In this document: one piece after another, positions 23,575 to 35,819 of the stretch
Numbering within the stretch: the first letter of the stretch is position 1
How the letters are laid out: each line of letters starts with the position of its first letter
Origin: Todiramphus chloris collaris
Lineage: Eukaryota > Chordata > Aves > Coraciiformes > Alcedinidae
Assembly (NCBI GenBank): GCA_025345505.1
Contig: JANVCC010000020.1
Coordinates: 51,943,523-52,007,522 of the forward strand
Length of the DNA: 64,000 nt
Reading direction: 5' to 3'
Notes under the pieces: generated by a model
Seen by the model: only the letters and a program-made list of their open reading frames with translations
Told to the model about the DNA's origin: nothing
Database searches by the model: none
Translations under genes and position numbers: made by a program

Positions 23575-26500
23575 CTGAAAGAAAGGGAAGCTCTTCACAA
23601 CCTATCTTTGACTCAACAAAATACAGCTCAATTTTTTTCCAAGCTGGGGAGAAATCCCATCATTTCTGCTTTCTTGTTTCATTGGAATGAAAAACAAACA
23701 AAAAAATCTTTTCAAAACCAATCCATAATCTTACTTGGCAGATATGGCCAAGTCCTGCCATAACGTGACTTTCCAAAAGGTAATTTATGTAATTGCACGG
23801 TGCAACTCCTTGTTTAGAGAGGTAGATGCTATCTATGTGTCAACATCATGGCTTGCATATATTATAAGCAAGATCTTCCCTCATGTGGACTTCTCTCTCT
23901 GGGGCTTAGCATGAGTAGAAATCTAGAGCACGAGTATCAGGATTTAGAATACGTTATTGCAATCTTACTGTAAAGCACAGAGAAAAGTTTGGGGTTTTTT
24001 TTTCCATTTCTTCCCTTTAGGATAAAATACGAGACTATTTTTTCGAGCAGTGAGCAGCATGCCCAATTATGCTATAATGGCTCGTTAGTCACGAAGTCTT
24101 ATGAAATACTGCAGGACTTTAGAAAAGATTTCCTATCACCCTCTGCTTAAAGAGCCCTCTCTATTAAAACATAAAGCTTCTTGGTTATTACTAAATTTGA
24201 ATAATTGAGTGAATCAGAAATTGCCATTTTCACAACAGAGCCTGTTGAGAGAGTATATCTTCTAAATTTCATAAAGAAAACCATAAATTTCAGAAAGCCT
24301 ACCCCTTCAATGGTTTTTTCACAGGATCACTGCTTCACTGAGCCTGTGATACCCTAAGACATGTCAATGTGTATTTAACATTAAATATTTCTTTTGCTTT
24401 GTAAAGAAATCTAACCTGCTTAGCGTTTGCATGTCCTTACCGCACTCACAGCTGTTTATGAGCAGCGTTGCTGCCTCAGCTCTGGGAACAAACAGGTTTG
24501 GGCATGCATGTGAAGGACATGGTTCGTTCCTGTCTGTTTTGCAAGCCAGAATTGTGGAAGTATCTCCAATTCTTGGCTTGACTGTTATTCTCTGTAGCAA
24601 GCCTTGTTTTCCCAGGCAGGTTGTTGAAATGTGCTAATAAGCCTCCAAAGAATATAAAATATGTGCTCCCATGGTTGCACATTTTCTAGTTCAAAAGCTA
24701 CTTCTCGTGGCAGACCCAGGTATAACAATCTGAAGCAGTCTGAGACCATTTGCTGTGCTGTTTGCACACCCAGAATGTGCATGTAGTTTGATACTGCCTT
24801 CTAACAGGCGTGTTGGCTGAGACCTGGATATTAAAATAAAGATTTGGACTCATGCACTTTTTTTGATAGACACTCATTTTCCTTCCATTGTAAACTGATG
24901 CTTCCAAAGTAGAACATAATAAACTAGAAAGTAAATCTGTATCCACAGCACATTGATCAATAATAATCTTTTTTTCATAGTGAGATAGCTTTACAGCGTT
25001 AAAGTGCAGTTAGGACCCAGTATGCTATACATACATTCATTTCATTTTGCATGTACCAGCTTCCTTCCATAGACTGAATTCTCTGAGAAAGTGGTCTTTG
25101 GAGGCTTACAGAAGTTCTCTATAATTTTTGTTTCGGGAAAAAAAATGGGTTCCTCAGATACAACTCTACTTTTCAATGCCACAGACATTCTCTCCAGCAT
25201 AAATGGACACCTGCCAAATTGTCTGTTATCCTCACAATCAGAGCAGTCTGTGTCTCTTAACTTTTTGCCTCAATGATCCATGTGACATGCTTGGTTGTGT
25301 ATCAGCTGTCTCCCTGTCCCAGGTTCTTGCTTTTCTTGGCTCTCTGTTACCTAGGGGAATGTGAAGGAGGGGAGAGGGTGTGGCTGCTCCCAGCACAATG
25401 ACATGAGTCCTCTCAAGACCCAGCTGGACAGTACAAGGTATTCAGATCATATTTTGCAAGTGACTTATTTTTACATTTCTACAGTCCTAACTTAATCACA
25501 AACTAAGTACTGTATGTGCTTTCCACTAGTACGCTCTTGGCTGTACACGGTCAAGGAACTGTTGCATGTGTTTGGCCATGGACTTTGTCTTTTGAGACAT
25601 TTTGCCAAATTCCCGAATGGAAGATAGCTTAAGTGATTTTAATGACAATATCCTGTGTCAAGTGAGCTTAATTCTTTAGCATTAGTACTCCATTTTTAAA
25701 AAGAAAAATTTCCAAAGGAAAATTTCTGAATTTTTCATTATGCTGTTTTACAGAAATGCTTTGCCCAGCTCAGTTCAAAACTCAAATGTTCAATGAAATC
25801 AAAGACACAGTAGGTGTTTGTACCTCTGTGGTTTCACAGGAAAACTTGATTACTTCACTTTTTGTTGCTTTTGTAGATCTACAGTGCTTTATTTTTACAA
25901 TGTACCTGTGATTTAGGGCCCTTTCTCTTCTTTGCTAGAAAACAAAATTCACAACTTCAGTAAATTGGTAATGTGGTTCTTATTTTGTCACCTATTTGAA
26001 AGTGTGAAATCATTCTTGGCAGCAAAAAATAATACTTAAATATTTCTTATCAAGTAGCGTTAAGCTTCCTATATGAAATATTGTAAGTACTTGGTATATA
26101 TAAATCAGTGCCATGCTCCGCTACACTGTAGTCTTTTAAAAGCAAGGTGCATTATTTTTTTTCACTGATCAAGGTGAATTTACCTACATTTTAATAACTC
26201 TTCGCTCTTGGAATGTTGTACAAATCGTCATCTATATAAATATTGTTTATACAACCTTCTCCTTAATCAGACAGAAAGTAGCAAGTGCGTGATAGTTGTG
26301 CTTGTCCTCAGAAAGTATTTCCGTGTGAATCCTGTCCATTGGAGCATCCATATTCTCTGGCATGAGTCAATAGCTCACTCAGACAAAACTCACAAGATAT
26401 CAACTTCAGTGGTTACTATCTGGAGTTTTATCTTAATCTTTCAATTTCCATGGTGTCTCTTCTCCTCATAATTCCCACACCCTGCATGCTTTTTATAGTA

Positions 26501-28611
26501 TTTCCTGAACAACCGAGTTAGCCTCAAAAAAGGTCAGATCACAACCTCATGTGAATCACACTTGCTCCTTGAAATGAATTAGAGAGCTGGACTTACCTGT
26601 TCACCATCTGCTTATTTGCTCGTTGCACATGGAGGAGTACTTCTGCTAAATGCATTCAGTAGGGTTTTTGTTTGATTTCTTTGAGTCCCTCATATATCAT
26701 TAAATATTGATCTCAAAAAAATATCTCAAACAATAAAGGGGAGTGAATTGATTTTAGATTTTGACACAAACCGCATTCTTCGCTCCGTTAACAATTTTAA
26801 GTGAACAGGAAAGATTTTTTGGGTGGGCCTAATTTTATCTCTCCAAATGTTCTTCAGAAATGAAGAGCAAGAAGAAGTTGCCTTGCAGGATTTCAGTGCT
26901 GTCTGTAGTATAAATGTGATGTCTTAGAATCTCGCGAATAAAACAGGATGAGTGTCTACTGAAAAAACTGCTCTAACTGGACATGAATGTACCACATGTT
27001 TCAGTCAGGAGCGCGAATATCTGACAAGAGGGCCAGTATAAACTCTGTATACATAGCAGAGTACAGTGCATCAACAATATGGAAATGAAGTATAATTCTA
27101 TCGAGGGATGACTGTCTTTCTGTATTTGAGATTATATGCAATTTATTGATATCGCATCTACATCACCCAACTCTCTGTAACTTTCCGAGATGTTAGTTCA
27201 TAATGATTTTGTCTTTATATGCGATGGCATTATAAAATGTCTTTCCAACACTTACAGCATTAGGATATGTGTTGCCTACAGTCAAAGTTCAGTAGCTTGA
27301 AGAAGTGTGATGTTTATTAGGTCTAATTGTGCATAATTTTAAAAGCTGTTTGACATCTAAGACATAAATGTTTTCCCACTTCTAATGTTCAAACATGGCA
27401 CACCATCTTCACACCAATTATGCTGCTGTATCCTGTGATGTGAATTCTTTAGTTTCCAAGCATCTCCTTTTTGTTAATTTCCATATCAGAAGTTAAGTAG
27501 ATACTTTCCTTAAAGATTTTGTAAAGCATTGGATTTTTCTGCATTTGTACTATATTCCTATGTGTAAAGTAAGGTACGGGTGTTTCTGGAATGAATATGC
27601 CTTAACATCCTCCTTGAACCTGAAATTCAAATTACATTCACATCTGTACAGAGTTATACTTGTGAAGGAGAACTTCAGATTGCAAAGCAAGTATACAGTT
27701 GAGGTTCACTTATTATTCATAATACAAATTATGCACTGGATCATTAAGTGTTGTTTTTTTATTACAGAAATGTTTGAAATTTCCTTCTGTATTATAAGGA
27801 ACCAGCATTTATTTGCTTTCTTATGCAAGTAGCATCTTTCTTCATCAGATTTTCATATCTGATCTAATAATTTGTATTTGGATTTCTACATAGTAATGAT
27901 TCTGTTTAGATTTGTATCTCTTCTAAATAGAATAAAGAATAAGGACGCGAGTGTAACATGTTTTACATATGCCATGATTACTTTAAGGAAGGAAGAATGT
28001 CAGACCACAACAAAGTGGGGATGCAAAATTTTGTAGTGAAATGTAGGTGACGTTTTAAGTTGTTGAATTTGGCTATTAAGCTTCTGAAGTTTACTTGTCT
28101 TAGTCCATAAAATATGTATTTTAACTCTCACTCAGAACTAGTAACTTTTAAGAAATACTTGTGCACTCTCACATTTTGGCATAACAAATTCCGTTGGTTG
28201 TTTGAGAATAATGACTTTACGAATGGTGCTTTCACAATTGTGTTCTCCATCGATTGCTTTCTCTTTTGAGTGAGCAGGTGAAATTGAACTAAGGAAGCAG
28301 AAGTGACTGATCACTGTTGGTGGCTATGGTTGCAGCGATCAGGGATTTTTAGGAAACAAAAGGCTGTCTGCCAGCAATGGAAGAAAAGCTGTTCATCTGG
28401 GGGCATAAAGAGCGCCCCCCAACCTTGATTGCAGCCGAGTGTAAATGAGGGGCAGTGCTCTCCTGTGCAATGGTTGGAAAAGGTCGAAAAGACAGTGAAT
28501 GAGAACCAGAAATCCAGAAAATACGTGTTGGGTAAGGGAAGAAACCTGGATGAAGCTCTTGGTTTGTACATATTAGAATAAGAAGGCAGTGTAAAGAAAA
28601 GAGAGGAAAAG

Positions 28612-31306
28612 ATGGACAAATTAATGCAGGAACAAAGAGGTATTCATATTATATATGGTGTGCAGTCAAGGGGTTATGATCCGATGGCAATTACAGAGAT
28701 GTGGTGGGACAGCTCACATGACTGGAATGTGGTTGTGGGTGGCTATGTCCTTTTTAGGAAAGACAGGCCAGCAAGGCAAGGTGGCAGAGTTGGTCTTTAT
28801 GTGAGAGAACACCTAGACTGTATTGAGTTCTGTCCATGGGTGGACGAGGAGCGACTTGATTATTTGTGTGTGTGAATTAAGGGGCAGGCTAGCATGGGTG
28901 ATACTGTTGTGGGTGTCTGTTACAAGCCACCTGATCAGGATGAGCAGCTGATAGCAGCCTTGCAATCACAGGCCTTGGTTCTCATGTGTGATTTTAACTA
29001 TCCAGATATTTGCTGGAAGGCCTACTCAGCCAGCCAGTCACAGTCCAGGAGGTTCCCCCCGGTGCATTGACGGTAACTTCTTGGTGCAAAGGGTGGATGA
29101 GCCAAACTAGGAGAGGGATGCTGCTGGATCATATACTCACGAAGAAGGAGGGTCTGTTTGAAGTGGTGAAGATTGAGAGCAGCCTTGGCTGCAGTGACCA
29201 TGAGATGGTGGAGTTCAGGATTTTGTGCATCAGGAACAGCCCTGGACTTCAGAAGGGCCAACTTTGGTCTTTTCAAGCAATTGCTAGGAGAAATGCCATG
29301 GGACAGGGTACTAGAAGTTAAAGGGTCTTAAGATGGTTAACATTCAAGGACCACTTCTTCCAAGATTAAGACCAGAGCATCCCAACAGGTAGGAAATCAA
29401 GAAAGGGAGCCAGGAGATTCACATGGTTAAACAAGGAACTGCTGGGCAAACTCAAGTGGAAGAAGAGAGTCAACAGGTCATGAAAGGAGGGGATGGCCAC
29501 TTGGGAAGAAGTTTACAGAGGATGTAGGGAGGCAACTAGGAAAGCTAAGGTCTTCTTGGAGTTAAACCTTGCAGGAGAGGCCAAGGACAAAAGAAAGGGC
29601 TTCTTCAAATACATTTCAGTTAAAACTAACACTAGAGGCAATGTAGGCCCACTGATGAAAGAAGTGGGTGCCCTGGTCACAGAGGACATGGAGAAGGTGG
29701 AGTTCCTGAATGCCTTCTTTGTCTCTGTGTATGCTGCTGGAGGCTGTTCTCAGGAGCCCCAGACCCCTGAGGCCCCAGAGGAAGTCAGGATAAAGGAGGA
29801 GTTTGCCTTGGTTGATGAGGACTGGGTTAGGGACCAGTGAAGCGATCTGGACATCCATAAATCCATGGGTCCTGATGGGATGCACCTGCAGGTGTTGAGG
29901 GAGCTGGCAGAAGTCATTGCTAGACCACTCTCCATCATCTTTGGTAAGTCATGGGGAACAGGAGAGGTGCCTGAACACTGGAGGAAAGCAACTGTTACTC
30001 CAGTCTTCAAAAAGGGTAAGAAGGAGGACCCGGGTAACTACAGACACCGGTCACCCTCACCTCCATCCCTGGAAAGGTGATGAAACAACTTATCCTTGGT
30101 GCTTTCTATAGGCATATCAAGGACAAGGGGGTCATCAGAAGCAGTCAACATGGTTTTACCAAGGGGAAGTCATGTTTGACCAACCTGATAGCCTTTTATG
30201 AGGGCATAAGCAGTTGGATAGGCGACGGTAGAGCGGTGGATGTGGTTTATCTTGATTTCATTTAAGCATTTGACACAGTCTCCCACAGCATCCTTGCAGC
30301 TAAACTGAGGAAGTGTGGTCTGGATGATCGGGTAGTGAGGTGGATTGGGAACTGGCTGAAGGAAAGAAGCCAGAGAGTTGTGGTCAGTGGGGCAGAGTCT
30401 AGTTGGAGGGCTGTATCTGGTGGAGTCCCTCAAGGGTCAGTACTGGGACCAGTACTATTCAATGCATTCATCAATGACCTGGATGAGGGCACAGAGTGCA
30501 CTGGCAGCAAGTTTGCTGATGACACCAAACTGGGTGGAGTGGCTGACACACCAGCAGGCTGTGCTGCCATCCAGAGAGACCTGGACAGGCTGGAGAGTTG
30601 GGCAGGGAGAAATCGAATGAAATACAACAAGGGCAAGTGTAGAGTCTTGCATCTGGGAAACAACAACCCCAGGTACCAGTTATAGGTTGGGGACTGACCT
30701 GTTGTAGAGTAGCATAGGGGAAAGGGACCTGGGGGTCCTGGTGGACATCAAGACGCCCATGAGCCAGCAATGTGCCCTTGTGGCCAAGAAGGCCAGTGGC
30801 ATCCTGGGATGTACTAGAAGGGGTGTGGTTAGTAGGTCAAGAGAAGTTCTCCTCCCCCTCTACTCTAGCCCTGGTGTCGCTGCATCTGGAATATTGTGTC
30901 CAATTCTGGGCCCCTCATTTCAAAAAGAACAGGGAACTGCTCAGAAGAGTGCAATGCAGAGCCACAAAGATGATTAAGGGAGTGGAGCATCTCCCTTATG
31001 AGAAAAGGCTGAGGGAGCTGGGTCTCTTTAGCTTGGAGGAGACTGAGAGGTGACCTCATTAATGTTTATAAATACGTAAAGGGCGAGTTTCAGGAGGATG
31101 GAGCCAGGTTCTTCTCAGTGATGTCCAATGATAGGACAAGGGGCAACGCATGCAAGCTGGACCATAAAAGGTTCCATGGAAATGTAAGGAGAAACTTTTT
31201 CCCTGTGAGGGAGCACTGGAACAGGCTGCCCAGGGAAGTTGTGGAGCCTTCTTCTCTGGAGGCATTCAAAACCCACCTGGATGTGTTCCTGTGTGACCTG
31301 CTCTAG
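28612..31306 (+). pseudogene. CR1 ORF2 (endonuclease / reverse transcriptase), broken
   Basis: An intact CR1 ORF2 encodes an AP-like endonuclease that nicks target DNA and a reverse transcriptase that copies the RNA from the nick. Recognisable blocks run in order: endonuclease N-terminal part (28612-28872, with AITEMWWDSSHDWN), a middle block with DFNYPDICWK near 29000, and the endonuclease end with SDHEMVEFR near 29200. The RT follows: a KSMGPDG block near 29862, then [16 protein letters not shown] near 30000, [14 protein letters not shown] near 30150, [11 protein letters not shown] near 30420, the catalytic FADD at 30512-30523, and a C-terminal region to about 31306. Breaks are stops at 28873, 29838 and 30263 and frame changes near 29060-29100, 29270, 30050, 30690-30850 and 31055. 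One stop lies just before AFDT of the first catalytic RT motif. A short deletion removes residues ahead of the DFN block. It cannot make a functional protein. Confidence 0.93.
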
Positions 31307-31388
31307 GTGATCCTGCTCTGACAGGGGTGTTGGAATAGCTGATATTTTGAGGTTCCTTCAAACTCCTAACATTCTGTGATTCTGTGAA
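31307..31388 (+). repeat. CR1 3' UTR and octamer tail
   Basis: About 80 bp follow the ORF2 stop and end in two tandem ATTCTGTG octamers. In CR1 this short region and octamer repeat are the template for reverse transcriptase priming. It resembles the ends of the 4.2-kb and 37-kb copies but differs from both in the internal segment, suggesting different subfamilies. Confidence 0.85.
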
Positions 31389-33435
31389 CTAAAAATTCAG
31401 CTTCAGTGGTAGAGTTCAGATGGAAACCTAGGGAAGGAATGAAGGAACGGAGACAACATTAACATTGAGGATATAACTCTCTTTGTTATCCACTGTCAAA
31501 GGATAAAGGAAGAAACTAGCTGGATGTCACATTTTCAGTGTAGAAGAGGAAGAGGAAATCATGGAACAGAAAAGATGCAGCAATGGATGCAGAAATACCA
31601 AAAGGAGTCACTATAGTACTAATATTGATGGAAAGGCAGGTTAGGTGGTGGAGCCTATGGAAGAATATAAAGATCAGCTAATGAACAGAAAAATTTATTT
31701 GTCTGCTTTAAATGAGCTCAGCAGTTTTCCTTATATAAGCCTGTTCTACAAAACTGAAAATAAATGAAAGATTGAAAAGGTTACAACACATTCAGGAAGT
31801 AGCAGAAAACAGTTAATTTTTGAGTATATTCCAAAAAAAGAATGCAATGAGTTTGGGTAGTAGTGGTATGGTAGTGGCTGAGAGGAATCACTTAAGGTCA
31901 GAAGGAGGAGAGGAAGGAGTAAGGTGAAGAGAACCAAGGGGGAATGAAGAGACAGCAAAACTTTTTTAATGGAAAATGTCCCCATTTCTTAGGGTTACCT
32001 GCAGTCTAAGATTTGTCACTCATGATACTGAGTGTCTACAACAAACACTAGATGGAAGCCTTAACTGGTTTTGAAAACTAAAAACGTAGAAGCATGAATC
32101 TGTCAAATTGTAGCATCCAATATACTAAAATAAATACCAAATTCTCACAGAGACTGAAGAAACATTTAGTGAAATATAGCACCACTGAACAAAGAAAACA
32201 AACCCAGTAGCTGAGTACAGTGGGCAGCATAACTTACATGCCCAAAAACGTCATCTCAGAAATACAACTTAAAAATGGCATAGTTGTGAATTGGAGAAGT
32301 TGACATTTTCCATCTTCAGTTTGAAAACCTAATGCACAAAGGGTTTTCCTTTCTTTTTTCTTTATAGAATAGACAGAAATGTCAGCTTTGTAATAATAAA
32401 GCACTAACAAACAAATGGGACTTGCCATGGATTCCAGCGGACCTTGAGAAATATTACCTGTATAGTTATTTGCTGAAGCAGATATTAAGTGATCCATTTC
32501 TACTGATGATTTATAAGTGATGTTTTAATGCTAGCCTAGGACAGCTGCATACTTTAAAAAAAAAAGAATAAAAATAATAAAAGCAGTCTTAGTAATGAAT
32601 GCAAAAATATGGAAGTGACTTACTTAGACCACACAAGTATGAAGAACATCTCTGTTAACGGGAACACTAAAGAAAATGGCACCAGTGGAAGTTCAGAAAA
32701 TATAACAAGGATGTTCTTATTGGGTAGCTTGTGCACTAAAACACAATAGTTAATAATGCCTCTTTCAAGAATAAAAACTTTATGAGAAAAACTTACTTGG
32801 AAGTCTAGAAGAGGTTGTTTTAGGAATATGTGTGTGTTCACACCCCTTCTCTTGTTAGATGGATGGCTTTCAGTTATTTTTGTATCACAGAAATGTCATT
32901 TCAGATATGAACACCAAATTGTTTCCTATGAAAGAAGTCTAGTTGCCAAGAGGCAATTAGAAAAGGAATGGGAAAAACCTTAAATAGCTGTTTGATATTC
33001 ATTTATTCAGTGATGAAAAACCATATAGAAAGTCTAGGAAAAAAATATTTAGAGTCCCATAAAAATAAGTAAGATTTGTTATTACAAGAATATTGTTCTT
33101 ATATAATACTCATTCCACACTCCATTTGATACAATTTCAGTACTGTTCTATCTTAGTTTCATTATTTCATGGTTAAGAGGATTCTTAGGCTAACCCCAGT
33201 GAAAGTTGGGTGTGTGTATACTTTTCTACAGGATCAGTAGACTTGAACTGGTAAAATTCTCAGGCCGTTGTGGAAAGGGACTGTTAAAACTTACTATTTT
33301 TTCTTTCTCTAGCAGTTAGAGAAGCATCTTATCTCTTGCATCAGATAGTGCTGCTGTAATCGATAGTATGTTTATTTAACTATGCAGGTTATTTAACCAG
33401 GCTTCTGGCCTGCAACAAGGCAGAATAAAGGTAAC

Positions 33436-33452
33436 TTTTTTTTTTTTTTTTT
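33436..33452 (+). repeat. T17 homopolymer
   Basis: Seventeen uninterrupted thymines between GTAAC and AAG. No retroposon body was recognised on either side. Confidence 0.9.
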
Positions 33453-33543
33453 AAGTTTTTAACTTAATGCACAGAAAGCAGCTAGAGCTCATCAGAGGGA
33501 CAGAGCTAGTTTCCATCTCTCAATGATTTGCAACTTCTCGGCT

Positions 33544-33597
33544 GGGAATAATGAGCAGAAGGTAGTGTGTGGGAATAATGAGCAGAAGGCAATGTGT
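33544..33597 (+). repeat. Tandem duplication, 27-bp unit x2
   Basis: Two adjacent 27-base units start GGGAATAATGAGCAGAAGG and end GTAGTGTGT or GCAATGTGT, differing at two positions. The junction is exact, indicating a direct local duplication that has since picked up two substitutions. Confidence 0.92.
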
Positions 33598-35330
33598 CTG
33601 TGCTGTCCCTCCTGAAGGCCAGCAAATTTTATTCAAGAGCCAAAAGTGTAGAGCAGGATGGCTGCAGCAGTAACCTCTGGCTTAAGGAAAGATGATGTAG
33701 CTTTTGTGGGGGACCCTGCTAAGAAGGATTTTGGGGTAAGCAGACTGAAACTGAAGCCATCCCTGAATCCTTACTTTTGTTACTCAGTTTTGAGTTTGGG
33801 CTTTGGTTGGGTTGTTCATTCTGGTGTTTGTGTTTTGGTTGGTGTTTTTTTTGTTGTTATAATAGACATTTTTCCAATTTCTTAGTCAATTCATATTACC
33901 TTTTCTCTGACCTTTTTTCAAGAATAGCACATGCACTGTGGTTACGGCAGCACGGACAGGACATTTTTCCTCTGAGGGTCTCTGTTAGCCCTCCACCAAT
34001 TGTCCAAAGATTTTGATTCTCATTTTTGTAGATTCATTTGTTGTGTATATTAGAATTTTTTACTTTTGTCTGAAAATAATTTCAAACATTCAAACCAGGA
34101 GATACGCTATTTCCCAGTAGTATAGCAGGAGAGATTGAAGAGAAGCTAAACCAATGCATTACTGAGGGATCATGGCGCTCTTACCTAACTAATCTGTATC
34201 CAACCATTAATTCTGTTAACTTTCAGAAAACAAAATCTCTTTCTTCAAGGTTGCAGTCAAAAGGTGTTAACATATCCAGATGGATTATAGGCATTATCAT
34301 GACTTATAGGCATTCCATTTTTCTTGTTTCCTGATTTGTATAATATACAGCAAGGGTGCATTGACAATGCGTTTCACTTGAAGCCCTCCATCTTTTTTTG
34401 TGTGGTACAGAAATGACCAGCAGTGCCTGAAAACTACAGCAGTATTTCAGGAGTCTGATAGATGGTCACTGGTTTATACATTATATAGTCTTTTCCTCCA
34501 AAAACAGGTTTTCATCGTTGGTACTCGGCATCATGGATAGGTTGTCAGTGGGAAGAAAAGAGTTCAACATGGACATGATAAATGAATTTGAAACTGCCTG
34601 TTGTTGCCATATAAGGTTGAGAAGCAGCATTGCCTGGGTAGATTACATTGTGGATACCAGCATTTTACAAGTTATAGTAATAAATGCAGATGCTCCATCT
34701 TTATCTCTATTACACACACTGATAACTGTTGTCAGTATTATATTTGCTTGCTAAAAAAGGGCATTTTCCAGCAACCTTAATGGTACACAACTACATTCTG
34801 AAATGCACCTCTTTCCATATTAACCACATTTATTATTGACTCCAGCAGAACTTTTTTTACATCTACCAATTCAGGAATTTAACATGTTCATCTGCAGCAT
34901 ACTGTAATTCAGACCACTGCTGGAAAATTGAAGCTCAACATTTGCAGGTGGACTCTATTTCACTGAGTGTGATGGATGTGGATATAGATTCTCTGTACAC
35001 TGAATAGGTTGCAGGTAAAAGCGAGTATTCTGTCTTGCACTGAACGTGAGGAATGTGAAACTTGAATACTTGGGTGTTGAAAACCCACATTACTTGACTG
35101 GACAAGTAGGTTGTATCCACACTTGTGATCTCTGATCGCATACCTCTCCAAACCGGGCATTTTCTTTGGTGCCTACTGTGTGTCAGATTGTTGAGTCTAG
35201 TAGAGGGGGAGTTCAGTGTGAATCCACAACCCATGTTTTCTGGGCCAGTAATTGAAACAACATGAGAAATACCAAGGAGCGTCTGTTACTCATGCTTGCA
35301 TATTTTAAAATAAAAAAGGCAGGGGAAGTT

Positions 35331-35819
35331 TCATCCTTTCATTAGTTTGCTAGCTTTTGATGTAAAGAAATAAATATAGCACATTTGTTGGTGTTCAGAA
35401 TTCATTTTCTCAAAGGGACCAGTTGTTGGCAGCTGCCTCGCAGTGAAGTAGGATACCTGCTCTGCTTTTCCCACTTCCCTGTTGGCCATGTTGAAGGTGA
35501 ATGGACCATTATTGATTGGTCCTGGTCCAGGAGCTGCTTTGAGTTTCTTACAACTTGACAGTCTGGAACTGAGCAATTTTCTTTGGAAAACACCAGCATA
35601 ATCTCTCTCACAGCAAGGGGAGACTTGATAACATGAAGCTCTGTGATCTGGTAGACTGAACAAAGGACTACTTCTGTCTCTGACGTGGGCTTCTTTTTGT
35701 AGCATTTTCAGAGTTGCGCAAGCCAGGCCTTTCATGCAGTACAGCTGGAGTCTGGAGAAGCTGGGCACTTGCAATTTGCACAGGAAACAATGAAAGCATA
35801 GCAACTCTGAGAAAAGCAT
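35331..35819 (-). other. Minus-strand ORF, 162 codons, no recognised family
   Basis: The ATG lies at 35817-35819 on the minus strand, with a CTTTTCTCAG acceptor-like string just inside the frame, and the stop is near 35331. The peptide is Ser/Cys/Lys-rich with a basic centre (SSRLSSCKKLK) and no domain I can identify. A second minus-strand frame overlaps it (35402-35611). The length is near the top of what chance gives in 64 kb. If transcribed it is more likely a long non-coding RNA than a conserved protein. Confidence 0.14.

Larger units (their letters stand above)
17306..28561. other. Unique non-coding DNA with microsatellites
   Basis: No recognisable gene in this 11-kb stretch. Open frames are short and mutually overlapping, except for the minus-strand frame at 23.2-23.6 kb listed separately. 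CAA, AAT and C/CA microsatellites are present. The last 250 bases (28.31-28.56 kb) may be the diverged upstream part of the CR1 copy that follows, but I could not align them to the family with confidence. Confidence 0.65.
28562..31388 (+). mobile_element. CR1 LINE, long 5'-truncated decayed copy
   Basis: A 2.8-kb CR1 non-LTR retrotransposon on the plus strand. It retains most of ORF2 (endonuclease then reverse transcriptase), a short 3' UTR and the terminal ATTCTGTG ATTCTGTG octamers at about 31371-31387. The first recognisable part is the degenerate start of the endonuclease near 28562. ORF1 and the 5' UTR were not identified, so the insertion is 5'-truncated or its front end is too diverged to read. 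Full-length CR1 is about 4.5 kb, and most avian copies are a few hundred bases, so this is an unusually long relic. It cannot be autonomous because of many stops and frameshifts. Confidence 0.95.

Noticed and set aside
29943..29952. GGTAAGTCAT splice-donor-like string
   Set aside because: It lies inside the reverse transcriptase coding region of the CR1 copy and reads as ordinary ORF2 sequence.
29616..30770. Several minus-strand open frames of 78-99 codons
   Set aside because: They are antisense shadows of the CR1 ORF2 coding sequence.
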